Positions 1 through 13,774 of a stretch of DNA of 64,000 nucleotides are shown one piece after another. The notes below the pieces were generated by a model. That model was not told where the DNA came from. It did no database searches and saw only the letters and a program-made list of their open reading frames with translations. The position numbers and the translations under genes were made by a program. The stretch covers positions 92,258,048 through 92,322,047 of the forward strand of contig JACSVZ010000004.1 of the NCBI GenBank assembly GCA_014706295.1, in the 5' to 3' direction. Every line of letters begins with the position of its first letter. Position 1 is the first letter of the stretch. The stretch comes from Lycocorax pyrrhopterus obiensis. Taxonomy: Eukaryota > Chordata > Aves > Passeriformes > Paradisaeidae.

Positions 1-2181
1 TACTGATCTGGAGAAAATACTCCCCAGAATCATGTCTTTAGGATATTAAGGAGATGCGTAAAGAGCCATGGCAAGACTCTGAAAGCCACCTTCCGTCACA
101 CTAAGTAGAAACAGAAACCTTGTTCGTCAGCGTTGCCCAACTGTTTGATCCACTGCCAGTTCATCACCCTTAAGGGTCAGACTCTCACTGGAGCATGGAA
201 CAGGAAGATGAAGCACATGTAGGCAGAGAATTCAATAAACTTGATAGGAAACAAGCTTTTATCTGTGAGTACAAGGCAGAAGCATTAGCATAAAGCAGTC
301 AGATTTGTGTCTAAAGTGCGTCTTACTGTTTCTGCCTTGATGATGAATAGGTACTGTGAAAGTTAAAGTATTGGGAAAAAAATTATTAATGCCTTTTTAA
401 ATTAACTCTTTGTGTGGCTACTTCAGCAGGCTACGCTATTGAACTAAGCTGTAAGTTTTGTCTACTGTCTGCTCAATATCTGATTCTTCTTCCCCGTTCA
501 GAAAACTGGTGTCAAAGATGGAGCTGGGAAGGAGTTTGCATATTAAGATCAATTAGAATGCAGGAAAAATACAAAAATGAAATTTAAAAGTGGCACAAGT
601 TAAAATCAAGGTCTCCAAATCACTTTGTGAAGGCAGGCCAATGATCTTTTGAAGTTACATTTAGCAAATGGGTATAAATATGTGTTGCTATTATGTATAG
701 TCTGTGCCAGCAAGAGTCCAGCTTCCTTGTGCAAGCAGTATAGTTTTGTTGGCAAAGAACAGTTCCCAGTTTCATGAAAGGTTTTGAGTACAACACTTTA
801 GTAAAGGCAGCCAAATGCCCCCTTCAGACAAGATGGGTCTGGCAGTCTTGACAGAACAATACAAACAATAAAACAAATAGAAAAATAACCCTTTGTGCAT
901 GTAGATCCTAATTGTCTTGAGCATAATAAAGAGAACATTAAGTTTGGAAGAATAAGTGCTTCATCAATTATGAGGAGGTTCTTGTAATGAAGGCCATTTC
1001 TTTTATCAATTCTGTAGCAGTAGGAGAGTAATTTACATTGATTCAGGAGCACAGGTAATGAGTCCTTAATACGAAATACGAGATTCCTCTAAGAGAAGTT
1101 TGATTTTCATTCACTGGCGGGAAATAGCCAAGACTCTGCTGAACTTCCAGCCATTAAATTTTCTGTGCTACAGCCAAGTAATTTAGAGGTATATCAGGAA
1201 TTGATTTACTGAGTGACTCTTGCCTAAGAACATGATATGGCTGATGTATAATCAGGACTATTAGTGATCAAACAATAGTAGGTGAATATCCTTACAGTAA
1301 TATTTAAGAGCTGTGTTGTAGATTATCGTGACAATGTGAGTGAAAGGTGAGTGTGAGAATTCACATAAGGAAATCTGTAAGATGGAGTAGGAGTATTAAG
1401 AGAAAAATAACAGATAAGAGTACTTAAGTACAACATTATGTCTATATTAAGTGAACTGTAAAGCAAATTAAAGATCAAAGCAGATTGAAGAGGTAAATTG
1501 ATTGTGGTCATCTGCTTCAATTTTATTGGTAATGTGTAACTGAACTGAAGTATTGAGCAGAATCTGAATGTTGAAGTATCTGAGGCCTTTGGTGAAGAAT
1601 TAAATGATATTTCAGTTCAGCTCTAACTGCGTATGGAATTTTAAGAGTGTAAGGCTGATTCTGTACTGAATTAGGAATTGTGGCAAGACTCAAAACTTTC
1701 ATGTTCAGAGGTACTTGTCTTGGCATTTTTAAGGTGTTATCTTGCCAGCATTTTTGTAGAACACTAATGTGTATGTTTAATTACTGGACAGGTAGATGTC
1801 TAATCACTGTATATACTGTGGTGTTTCCTTCATCTAACAGAATCTCTGTGTAAGTATACTTAAGGAGAAGGCTACTCAGGACAGAGTGTACTTTAAAAAA
1901 GGTTATATCTAATAAGCCATTCCTGCCAAAAGTGAGCATTTAATGAAGACCTGTCTCCAGTCGGACAGTAAGAAATAATGAGAATTGCTGGTGATACTTC
2001 ATTATGTTGGAGAATTATTTCCACAAGTTTCATGTTCTGGGAAATTGTATCAATTTATTTACATAGGTAGCAGAACTTAGAGATGAGTAAAAAAACCCCA
2101 AATGTTACTGAACTTGAAAATTTTTATTTTGAAAACAAGGGAAAGACCATTTATATATTTTGGCCAGTACTGTGATGGAAA
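1..2181. other. Unique non-coding sequence, nothing recognised
   Basis: AT-rich sequence with only short chance reading frames. I see no repeat family, exon or RNA gene. Confidence 0.6.
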
Positions 2182-2526
2182 AGAATCACAGAATTAACTA
2201 GGTTGGAAAAAGCCTTGGAGATCATCAAGTTCAACCTTATGACCTAACGACCCTTAATCAGCTAAACCATGGCACTGAGTGCCACATCCAGTCTCTTTTT
2301 AATCACATCCAGGGACGATGACTGTGCCACCTTCCTGGGCAGCCCATTCCAATGCCCAACCACTTTTTCTGTAAAGAATGTTTTTCTAATGTCTAGCCTA
2401 AACTTCCCCTGGCACAGCTTAATACTGTGTCCTCTTCTCCTGTCACTGGCTGTCTGGGACAAGAGACCGACCCCCACCTGGCTACAACCTCCTTTCAGGC
2501 CATTGTAGAGAGTGAGGAAACTTTGT
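2182..2526 (-). mobile_element. CR1 LINE 3' end, 5'-truncated, minus strand
   Basis: Read on the minus strand, this is the C-terminal part of CR1 ORF2 and the short 3' UTR. A partial reading frame (2262-2597 on the minus strand, entering the neighbouring element) encodes the typical tail with RLDIRKTFFTEKVVGHWNGL and DVIKKRLDVALS. The element ends near 2182 in antisense of the CR1 tail (aagaatcacagaatt). It is 5'-truncated and abuts a plus-strand CR1 at about 2527. CR1 elements move by target-primed reverse transcription and are usually 5'-truncated; this copy cannot move on its own. Confidence 0.9.
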
Positions 2527-3690
2527 GGGAGGAAAGTCATGCTTATCAAACCCGATTTCCTTTTATGACAAGGTAAGCTTTCAATACTGTCTCTCACAGA
2601 CTAAATGTCCAGCACACATCTGGACGAACACATCATGTGGTGGGTGAGCAACTGGCTCATGGGTCAGACACAAAGGGTTATAGTGAATGGGGTGACATCA
2701 GACTGGGGACCTGCAACTAGTGGGGTCCCCCATGGCTCCATCCTATGCTCTTCAATATCTTCATAAACGACTTGGATGCAGGACTGGAAGGAGTACTCGG
2801 CAAGTTTGCGGATTAAACAAAACTGTGGGGAGCTGTTGGCTCCCTTGAGGGCAGGGAGACCCTGCAGAGAGACCTCAGCAACTTAGAGGGCTGGGCGATC
2901 ACCAACCATATGAAGTTCAACAAGGGAAAGTGCCGGATTCTGCACCTGGCATGGGGCAACCCTGCATATACAAACGGACTGGGGAATGAGATTCTAGAAA
3001 GCAGTACCACGGAAAGGAACCTGGGGGTCCTGGTCAATGACAAGTTGAACATGAGCCAGCAGTGCCCTGGCAGCCAGGAGGGCAAACCCTGTCCTGGGGT
3101 GCATCAGGCACAGCATCACCAGCCGGGCAAGGGAGAGGATTGTCCTGCTCTGCTCTGCACTGCGGGGGTTCACTTTGAATACTGTGTGCAGTTTTGGGCA
3201 CCACAAAGTAAGAAAAATATAGACTGTTAGAGACTGTCCAGAGGAGGGCAGCAAAGATGGTGAAGGGCCTTGAGGGGGAGCCGTGTGAGGAGGAGCAGAT
3301 GAGGTCACTTGGTCACGTTGAACCTGGAGAACAGGAGACTGAAGGGAGACCTCATTGCATCTCATGAGGGGAAGAGAAGGGGCAGACACCTGTCTCCTCT
3401 CTAGTGACCAGTGACAGGACCTGAGGGAATGGCCTGAAGTTGTGCCAGGGGAGGTTTAGGCTGGATATTGGAAAACGGTTCTTCACCCAGAGGGTGGTTG
3501 GGCACTGGAACAGGCTCCCCAGGGAAGTGGTCACAGCACCAAGCCTGACAGAGCTCAAGAAGCATTTGGACAACACTCTCAGGCACATGGTGTGACTCTT
3601 GGGGTGTCCTGTGCAGGACGGGCAGTTGGACTTGATGATCCTTGTGGGCCGCATCCCTTCCAACTCAGCATATTCTGTGATTCTGTGATT
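2527..3690 (+). mobile_element. CR1 LINE, 3' portion of ORF2 plus 3' UTR, plus strand
   Basis: The sequence starts in the CR1 reverse-transcriptase region (ttttatgacaaggt at about 2550, then aagctttcaatactgtctct). It runs through the thumb and C-terminal part, with pieces such as MKFNKGKCRILHLAWGNP (from 2910) and NLGVLVNDKLNMSQQCPG. It ends in the diagnostic octamer repeat (attctgtgattctgtgatt, 3672-3690). A deletion lies early on, since the usual segment between tgacaaggt and the FDTVSH-like sequence is missing. Several stops and frameshifts make it non-functional. Confidence 0.93.
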
Positions 3691-5935
3691 TGAATATGAT
3701 GCTACCTCTTGAATTGAAAATTCTTCACACCAAGCATGAAATAGAGGTGCCAGTTTTCTATTTCATATATTTCGATAAAATCCTGTGGGATTAAACAGGG
3801 AAAAATAGTGCATCATTTCAGTCCGAATTAATTTGTTTGCAATCCTAAAGTAGGAATCTAAATGTGCTTTCTCTAAAGCTAAACTAGTAATCCTGTATAC
3901 CTTTGAAAGATGAATTGTCATCTGTAAAAATAGCTGATCTGCCATTTCATCCTGTAGAAGGAAAATGAGTCTCATTTTTCAGTGGTTACCATCCGGAGAA
4001 TACAGGATGCTTTCCTGACCTGCATGATTATGCTCTTGTAAGTTTTGCTTAAATTTTATTTCTTAAAGCAATTGAAGTTGTTTAAAACACAAAAAATTCA
4101 CAGTTTTAAAATTTTATGTTAGTTTCTGAGAACTTCAGAATCTCACTCAGTGAAGCTAATACTATTTTCAGAGATCACTATTGCAGTCAAGATGTACAAC
4201 TTTTTAGTGGTCCAGTCCAAGGCATTCCTCTCATTGAAAATTAAACCTAGAAAAACTTTTAAGCGATCTTCCATCAGTCTGATGTCGAAGCAAGAGTGTG
4301 TTAGAGTGAAACAAGGCGGAATATGCAAGTGGAAGTGGAAGAGGAAAGATACCTCTTGCTTTAGATACGTTCAAGCTGTTGAAGAGATGCAATTGGCTAT
4401 TTTGTCATGCAATTTCTAAATAACGTAGTCAAAAGACTGCATTAAAGAAGTTCTTTATTTCTAGAACATTGAGGAACTAGAAGAGGCCAGGTAAATACAG
4501 TTAGTTCAAATTCAGAGGAGGATTTCAGCTTCTACAGCAAGTGGCCAGGGTGGAGAAGGGCATCTTGAACTGCTGCCTTCTGCTGGTGAGGAGAAACTCT
4601 GACTTCTTACCTAAGTGTTGATTGGGCTGTCCTAGGCTGTGCTGTGTGGTGTTAATAGGATAAGAACCTAATTTATAAAACATGTTTAGTATGACTCATG
4701 GTTAAGACTTTCACAACTTGCCTGCCACCTCTTCATTGCGCTGTGGCTGTTGTGTCTGCCTCAGAAGCATTTGAAAACTTTAAGACTTCAGCATAAGTGG
4801 AAATTACACAAAGAAATACTTTGTATAAAGTTAAATAGTTCTTTATTCGTCATATATTTAAAAGCAAAATTATAAGCTGCATGCAATTTGAATATTTATA
4901 GTTCATGCTCTTGCCTCTTTTGCCATAGTTGAGCAGTTGCCATGGTTCCCATTACATTGTCTGCTTTAGAGGCAAACTTCATAACCATGCTAAATGGAGC
5001 TGAGTTTCTGAAGTGTACTACACTTGTAGTGCCCTCAGCTGCATCTTGAATTGATCTGTATTTTCCACTGTCTCCCCTTAATAGCATGGAACCAGAGATT
5101 GGGGCTCACAAGAAATACCAATATTAATACACAAAATTAATTCTCTTCATCTGTTTGACCAATAAAGAACAACAAATTAAGTGTATTAAGTGTATAAAGA
5201 AGTAACTAATTAAAAAAAAAATTAGATTCCATTAAATGTAGGTGACAACATACTTTGTAGGCATAATAGTTCAACTTTGCTTTGTGCAGGGCCTGCTCTT
5301 CTTTCTGATAGGATGCAAATTAGGATAGAGAGTTAATATAATTCTGTTTTGCAAGGATGAAAAGACTGGGGCAATTTGTAAGATACCAACTTCAGGGAGA
5401 GACATTGTTAAAACTTGCTTTTGATGCTTTTGGCATCACAACTTCCAGAAGATTTAGCTGGCTTAAACCTGCCTTTCTTGAGGGTTTCTGTTTCACTTCT
5501 CTGGTGTATCTTTATTTGAGAGCAACATGTTCTGAACCTCAGAAGGAAAAGAGGTCTCCCACACCTAAGCATTTAGAAAGATCACATTCTGGTCTAAATT
5601 TTTCTCTAATCCACTTTGTTTTTTCAGGAAAGATATTCTGTTGGGGTTATGCCTTTATTTATACACATAAATACATGTAATTAAATATAGATATGTTTAT
5701 GTATTAACACTAGGTGATCTTGTAAAAATTCAAGTACTTTCTGGTTCATTCAGAAATGCCTTAACAGACATCTGATATGTCAAATGACTCCATCTAGAAT
5801 CAGCATTTTAATTTTTTTTTAATTGAGTATAGCCTGTGACTTTACAAGCCTTTGCATATTCGCCTTTGCAATATCTGCAATATTGATTTTTATGTGATAG
5901 GGATTTGCAATTTACTAAAAATCAGAGCCTAACCA

Positions 5936-5971
5936 GGGGGCAGAGGAGGGGATGTTGAGGGGGGCAGGGGG
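5936..5971 (+). other. Predicted G-quadruplex motif
   Basis: Four runs of 5, 4, 6 and 5 guanines (5936-5940, 5948-5951, 5959-5964, 5967-5971) are separated by loops of 7, 7 and 2 bases. This satisfies the standard G3+N1-7 rule. It stands alone in AT-rich sequence. It lies on the sense strand of SNTG2, so it could form in both DNA and, if transcribed, nascent RNA. Confidence 0.75.
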
Positions 5972-6729
5972 AGATGACACACAGAACTCAATAGGCACTT
6001 TTTAGGTGTCTCCTGGAAAATGAGCATCAAAACAAACTGATCCATTTATAGCAAATAAACCTAAGACCAAACAGCTCCCCCTTTCCCCTCTCTGCAATGG
6101 CAAAATCTTAAGTCCAGCAAAATTCATACTAAAAGCAAGATTGTGACTCAGTAAGTATATTGCTGTTGACAGTAATGGTACCAATTTTACGCAGCAAAAG
6201 TGAAATAAAAAATCAAAATCTAATATTTCTATAAATTTAAACAGGTAAACTACTAGTCACATGCAGGATCCTTAGCCCTCAGTGTACAGTCAACAAAATT
6301 TTTCCATGTTGTATCTTTCAAGGATTTTGAAGACGTATTGATTGGCTTGTGAAATGCAAAGCATTTTAAGATTGTTCTTTGAAGTTTAACTTCATGTTTG
6401 AATTATGGGGTTTTTCTTTTATGAGGCTCTGCAATACTCAGTTACCAGAAATAAAATTAAAGCTGCTTCTTAGTTCATTTGAGCATGCAAAGGGAGAATT
6501 ATTCCAAAGAACCTCTGCATGTTTTATGTTGTTATTGAGAAACCAAATACAATTTTTGAAACTTTACAGTTAGACGTGCTTTTTATAAATTACTTGTGCA
6601 GAACCTGTTTACAACTTCATTGTGTGTTGGAGATGCTCCCATACAAACTTGAGCTGTTCTGTTGACCTTGAAACGTGACCATTTCCTCCATCCGTCACGC
6701 TGCTCTGCTTCTGCATTCATTCTCTTCTG

Positions 6730-6810
6730 TCAATCAGCTTCTCACTGATGCTAATTAGGATGTTAGAGCCTCACATTATTAGGTCTAAATTAGATAACTT
6801 ATTGGTGAAT
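6730..6810. promoter_or_regulatory. Possible conserved regulatory block with ATTA/TAAT sites
   Basis: Closely spaced TAATTA-type and ATTA/TAAT cores (for example gctaattagg, acattattagg, ctaaattag) occur within about 80 bases. Such clusters are common in conserved non-coding enhancers bound by homeodomain proteins. AT-richness alone can produce this, so the call is an inference. Confidence 0.2.
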
Positions 6811-9800
6811 CCAGCAAATGCTGAATAATGCATTTCTGTCTGGGTTATGTAGGTTTCTGGAGGCTGCATGAACATGTATTGTGGGAGAGGTGCTTCATGG
6901 AGTGTACACATCTGCATTCACACCTATGTCGAAAATAGGGCTGTTAATTATGGTTTATGGAGATGCCAAATATAAAAAAAGAGCTGATTTGTAAATAAAT
7001 TATTTTAAAATAGTGCCTAGTATGGCATTGTGTCTTTTGCAAAGGGTAGTTACATCTGGAATGATAAAAGGATGAAATAATATTTGAGAACAGCAGCACT
7101 GGTTGTTTCTGCTGTGTAACAGTATATGTCTGAATACTGCTTGCCCTATTATTTCCTAGAGGAAGTTTTAACTCTTATGCAACCAGCTGTTTATCACTGA
7201 ATACACTTTTTTTTTTTTTTATCTCAAAGGTGCAAAGAGTGTGTGCATTTAAAATGGGTCGTTTATTCCAGAGTAACTCTGTCTCATCATCAGTCTGCAG
7301 TGTGATGAATGTCTGTTGGCTTATCTCTTTTCATAATATAACTCTGTTTACTTGAGGATAATAGTAGACCACAGTGAGCAAACTGCTGTGGAGGAGTTGT
7401 TAAACTGCACACTGCTATCTAGACTTACGTTTTCACATGCTGGGAATAACAGTGCTCAGGCTGTGACTGGGTAGGGACAATTTTAAAGTAATTTTTTACT
7501 ATTGAACTAAAATCGGTAGAGATTGAGGGGGTATCTAATGTAGAAGTACAGCATGAGATTTTACAATGAGTTTTAATGTTTAGTCCTTTGTTCCTGTGGA
7601 ACAAGACATTAAAAGACTATGGCTGAACTTTTCTCTGTTGCTTCCCTGGCCCCCTATCGCCATTTTCGCCCACTATTGTTTTGGTAGGAGTGCAGTATGT
7701 TTAAATCATGCTTTCTGATTCAGTAAGTTTTAATTTGGTAATATGAATGAATAAATTAAAGGCTTTCCATATCCTCATTCCCGTAATCACAAAGTTGACG
7801 TGGGAGAGGTAGTATAATTTAGGAGATGTTCTTGGTAATAATTTATTCATTATTTTTTGATATTTTTCTTTCTTCCAGCTATAATGGCGTTGCAGTAGTA
7901 TGTTTTTCCAGAACAGAAACTGTTATGTTTGCATTTCTGTGAACTGTAAGGCAGTGTAATCCTGAAATTTCTTCAGGCATTACTGTAAAACAGAAAAACA
8001 GACCGATCTTGCTTTTTGGCAGGGTGTACACTGAGCACACTATACTGTTTTTTTCTGTATGTGCAGCATTATTTTACTGTGTTTATGTATTATTAGTACT
8101 GGTGCTAGATTTTTAACCTTGGATGGAAAAACACTTTAAAAATGCAAAGTTTGTGATACAATCCAATATAATTAGTGTTTCTTGCCTTAACTGGAAGAAT
8201 GCTGCATTAATTACACATTAGACCATTGAAAATACTGGTACCTGCAGTTAGTAAGAAAAAAAAAGTGATATAGAGAGTCTGCTGGGATATACAGTGATAT
8301 TCAGTCTGTCTATTGTATTGTGTCATAGCACATAACTCTGTATTGCAAATTTAAGGGTTTTTTTCATTTTAGACTTATATCGAATACTGAATATGGTCTC
8401 TTAGATCCTTAGTGAGGTTTTTTTGTAGAAGAGTGATTTGGTTGGATTTAGTACACTTTAAAAAGAAGTACACTATGCTCTTTTCAGTCTATACGTAACT
8501 TTCTCTTACAATTCCTTTCTATATTGCTAACAAATTAACTTCTGTGAAAATACATGTCTTAGTCTTTTAATCTGTTTGTTTATTTACTTATGGAGGCACT
8601 CAAGCTCTGTATATTTTACTAATTTAGTGAGCTCTTCCATATGTATGGCAAAATAATTCCTTTTCAATATAGAATGTAATTTTAAAACATGTAAATTGTA
8701 CTGTCTAGTTGGGCTATCACTGCAGTGTAATTTGTGCAGTGTTGTCCTGCTGCAGAGCAGCACTGAAAGGAAAGCTCTGACTGTGGTGCTTGCAGTAGTA
8801 GCTTCCCAACTTTGATCACTGGTCAGATGGGGGATCATGAAAGGGTATTGCCCTTTAAAGTGCTTTCAATTGAATGTTGGATTATACAAATACCATGAGG
8901 CTAATTAGTGTTGATCCAAGAAAAATCTTAATGGGTAAGAGATTCCTTTGGTGTCAGTCTGTTCTGTTCTTGGGAACGTTCCTGGAATCCTGACTGGGGA
9001 TTTAGAGTATGAAAAGGCAGTAAAACAAGCACAGAAGGATGACATGACAATGTCATGTGTCCAAATGATATGACTACTAACTTATAATAATATTTTATTG
9101 AATAAGTCCATTACAAATTCCTAACACAGCTTTTTAAACAAAATGCAAGTGGTTGTGGAAATACAGGCAGCCAGGCACAAGGCTGTCACCATGCATGGAT
9201 GTAAGATAGGAGAATCCAAGTGTTTCGTTCTAGAAGGAGGAAGATTAATGAAGAGAAGAGTGAGAGTGCTGATAATGATAGTGCTGCAACAGTGTCAGTG
9301 ACATATTGACAGTTCTCTTTTTTCCTGCTCTGAAGTCTTCATTATATTTTGTGGATGACTTTTTGATTCACTTGAATCTTTTACAAATTGATCAAGTGAC
9401 AGAAATATGAAATCCAATTATGTTCCACTTCATTATATACCAAGAGTTCTTTCTGGACCATGTTATTTTTATTCTCAAATTATTGTCATACTCAGATACT
9501 GTACTATATTATTACTGTCTTTGTGTGCGTAAAGGTAAAGCAGAACTGGAAACTGCCACAATCGTCATTGGATTTGTGTCTTCTTTTTTAAATGGTTCGT
9601 TATAAATATGGGAAACTACTTCTTGAAAATGCAGTTTTAAATTAGGCCATAATGCAAATTCTTCCAGACTAAATGCATTCTATGCAATAAACCACTCACT
9701 AATTTTTTTTGCTAGCAGCTGTATTTATCTAATCTGCCTCTTCTGAATGTGTTTATCATACTTACTTGGCTAACCCAGCAAATACTATGTAAATTAAAAA

Positions 9801-12800
9801 ACCAAAAACAAAAGGTGAATGTAGAAAGATTATAAGAATGTAGTCCAAAGCACTTGGCTCTTTTTTTCTTTTTTTTTTTCCTACATTTTACTGACCAGTG
9901 ATGGATTTCAGATTATGCTTGATTGTGATGTTTGTTGATGAGAAAGACTTTTCCACTAAAGGGCTGAAGGCCTGTGAAGGTAATGGATGTTATCTGGGAA
10001 CATCTGCACATAAACCCAGGTTACCATGCCTTTTCTCCTTGTGCAGACTCTAAAAGCTGTAAATGGAGTGGTGATACATTTCCTTGGCTTACGCACTGTT
10101 GTTCCTTCCGCAGTTTGAGGATCCCTATGCCCATGAGAAAAGCCAGGCATTCCTAAAGCTAATGACTGCAGTAGCACTCAGCAGCCAACTGAAGCACAGA
10201 CAAGTTACAGCTTCCCTCAGTATTGCAGACAAGTGAGAGTTTCACATGGGATTTCAAGGAATTTGAGGAATGAGAAAGGGGCTCATTCCTTGCTTTTTGT
10301 TCTTTCACAGCAAATTGTTTCTTTTGGCTTCAGGTAGTGGACTCTTGCCAACTCCTCGAGGATATCCTGGAGATCTTGAATGGTGAATTTACATGTTTTA
10401 TATGCAGAACAGAAAATGACTAGTTAAAGGAGTTTTCATTTTCCTGCAGTCATAGGATAATAGTGTTTGTGCAATTGAAATTATGAAGAAGAGTGACATT
10501 AGCATCCTTCCACTTGGACATTATTTGTCTGCCCTGGTAAGAGAGGCAGTAAGGCAGTGGACACGGCTCATACAAATGCCTAACTTTTTTCATTTTACTG
10601 TCCTGCTCATTTCCAGGGTTTTTTAGTCAGTATTCACCAAAATGCATCTTTCAGGACAAGCAACCTGTATGAAATGTACAGAATTGGCTATTCAGTGTGA
10701 TATTTGAGGAAAATTTTTTCCTGTTTGCATCTTCTACTTTGTGAAGCTCTGCAAATTTTTATCTAACTATCCATAACTGAATCAAGAAATGAAATGTTTT
10801 TTTAATGAAGAATTTATGTCAGCATTTTTTTAGATGACTGGAGAGATGTAATGATACAATTATGGGAAACCATACTGATTAACATTAAATGAAAAGGATG
10901 CCAAAGTCTAAAAAAACTTAAACAGCAAACCCACACATTCAAGAGCTCAGGAATATCCATGATAAAAAATTTGATAAATTAGACTATCAATATTTTGGCA
11001 ATACTTAAATAAATATCCCTATCAAATTATTTATTATCATTTATTAATACATTAATATTAAAAAGTTTCCCATGTTTTTTTCATTATTGAGAAAATTGAA
11101 GGCAAGTTTTATAGCTTTTTTACTCAGTTTTCTAATTTTAAATTTTTTTTAACACTTATCACCATAAATTAATGGAGTGTTTTAGGCCTTACCTGTGCTG
11201 TGCAGAGACAATATGTATTTATCTGCTGTCACTCATATTAAAGATTTCCTATAAGTATGTTGCATTGGATTGCAATGTTGAGTTGGGCAATAGTTTTAAC
11301 TTGCTTCTTCACAAGGTATCTTCTTGATTCTGCTTTACCTATTCTTTGAAATATAGCTCTTTATATCCTTTATCAAAAATCACACTATTAAATTATAACT
11401 CCCCAGTGAAGGTTTTTTCTTCATTAATCTTTCAATTAAGTTTTGTTTCTTACAATCTATCTTGGTAGCCTTTATTTTTAACCTAAATATTAGCCATGTG
11501 TGCCAGTTTTGGGTCCATCGATCTAATTGTCCCTTAGTCCTCCTTCCTCTTTCCTTTGGTTTCCCGTGGTGACTGTTTGCTTGTTAATATCAAACAAGCA
11601 AAGGCTGTGAGAAAATTTAACTTGTTAGAGAAAGCTGAACTAGTTACTTTAGTAGGGGCAGTAAAGTGCCTTTACAAGGCTCTTATGGCTGTGGTGAGGC
11701 TGGTAGCACTTACGCTCACGGACACCTGGTGCATGTACTTGTGTCCAGCTGCTTGCCCAGCCCTGTGGAAGGAGTGGAACCCAAGGAATGCTGGGAGACA
11801 CTTAGAAAGGGAGAACATGGTGAATGGGGGACATAAAAAAAGGCTTTTTATGAGGATATTAGATGAAAATCTTTGTAAAATCAAGCAAGATCAGTTTTGC
11901 TGCTAATGGAACCACTTGATTCACCAGGTCACTGCGGATTTTTTGAATTTATCAACATATATAGAATAAATAAATTCCATTATGCACTCACTTTATCAAA
12001 CTGACTTGTGAATTTCTCCAAGAAATAAAGATCATTTTGAGAAGTTGGTTTTCCTTTAGCTTTGGTGACTTTGTTTCCAATGTGTTAATATCACAGAATG
12101 ATGATTATTTTACTTGTATGTGATAGTTGCTAATCTGTTTGTAGTTACCTAGGATGTCCTGTTTGCTTATCTAAGGGCAACAGTGTGCTTTTAATAGTCA
12201 TCTGGAATTTTCCTTTTATTCCATGATTTGTTAATTAACATCAGTGGCCTGAGGTGTTGTGAGTTGTACTCTATTGCTATCTGATGGCAACTGTCATAAT
12301 TTTAAAAGCCTATCTTCATTCTGGTTTTATTTTACTTTCTCAGATTTTTGCAACTTATAAAGTCTGATTTTTGCCAATTTCTAATGACTTTCCTATATTT
12401 TAGGATTTTTAATTTTTTCTATATTTAGTAGCTACTTTGCCAAGATGTGCTTTAATCTTACTTTCTTCCTTATGCTGTTCTTTTTTTAGTTCTTTTGGTG
12501 TCTTGACCTCTCACATCTGTGCGTGTTAGGCTGGTGATCTGCCATTTATTTGCATTTTGTCATTGATGTTCCTTTCAGCATCCTTCCCCTTTTCTATTCA
12601 TTTATTCTTTCTGTTAGCTTTGTGAACAATCCGTCAAGTGGGGTGCAAAATTACAGAACAGGGGCTCTGAACACCCTGAAGCAGTTTACTGCCAGTTAAT
12701 TTGCTCATGTATTTTTAGAGGGTGTATTCTCTAGCGTAAGGCTTGTTCTTCCATAAGTATAGTTCGCTTCTTAGGTTTGCTCATTTTTTGTCTGTCCTTA

Positions 12801-13293
12801 CTCTTTCAGTGTTGGTATGACTGACAAACTTCTAAACAATCCCTATTGACACACACCACATTTCCATCCCTGGCTGGAGGTGTGGCTGCTCCAGTTCTGC
12901 ACGTGCCCCTGCCACTCTCCACGGTCTGCTGGGGCTTGCTGTGTCCCAGAGCCCATTTGAGATCCTGCAGGCAGAGTGAGGTGGAGGTCCCCATGCGTGG
13001 CATACCCGGCCAAGCACTGGTGGCCTGTGCTAAGCTGTTGATTTCAGGAGTAGAACTGGATTTCAGTAGTGCTCTTGTTAAATCCTGGGTATGCACTAAA
13101 GTGCTTTGCTGAGTTCAGTCTTGAGCAAGTTTTGAATCACTGACATGTCACATATTTTGTTAGATCACCTATTTTTTACAGGTAGCCCTATTTTCCCATT
13201 TGATGTAAATACATTCAATTTGTTGTATTTTTTAGGACAATGACAGCTCTTCATTTTAGCCATAATGTGCATCCTCATAAGAACTGAAAGAAT

Positions 13294-13347
13294 TATGGTG
13301 ATTTTACAAATTTGCCTGTGTATGGTGATTTTACAAATTTGCCTCTG
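13294..13347. repeat. Tandem duplication, 27-base unit, two copies
   Basis: Copy one is 13294-13320 and copy two is 13321-13347. Both begin tatggtgattttacaaat and differ by one base near the end (gcctgtg versus gcctctg). The near identity suggests a fairly recent local duplication. Confidence 0.95.
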
Positions 13348-13774
13348 TGTGAGTATAGAAAGATTTCTATTTGACTCTGAAACCTGACCTTACTATGGTT
13401 AGTGTTATTTAAAATTTATGATCCTCACTTTGGTTTTAAATTAATCCCCTAAAATGGTTTAAAATACATTTGTCGACACATACTCAATCTGACCTCCAGT
13501 CTGACCCACACCAGTAAGCTACTGTTATGTTATAATTAAGCTACTGAAATAAATCCGTGAGACTGCTTTGCAAAATTCAGATATTCATGTAGCATTTATG
13601 CTGTGTCTTTATATTCTTTTTGTGGGATGGTGACCAAGGACTTGGGCAAGGGCTAAAGCTTTCTGTCTGCACCATACACTGCATTTTACGTTCTCTTTAT
13701 GGATGGAGATATGCATAGTTGATGTTAAGAAAGGATGACTTGGCTGAAGGATGAGGTCCTGTGGAGACAGGATG

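Larger units (their letters stand above)
3691..13774. other. Non-coding sequence, mostly unmarked
   Basis: About 10 kb of AT-rich sequence with no supported exon. It contains a G-quadruplex motif (5936-5971), a short tandem duplication (13294-13347) and homopolymer A or T tracts. A homeobox-site-rich stretch lies at about 6730-6810. A GC-richer but CpG-poor patch at about 12850-13050 was not recognised. Confidence 0.55.

Noticed and set aside
2910..3663. Several open frames of about 100 codons as host genes
   Set aside because: They are pieces and antisense shadows of CR1 ORF2.
12850..13050. CpG island or first exon of SNTG2
   Set aside because: GC-rich but poor in CpG, with no N-terminal syntrophin-like reading frame.
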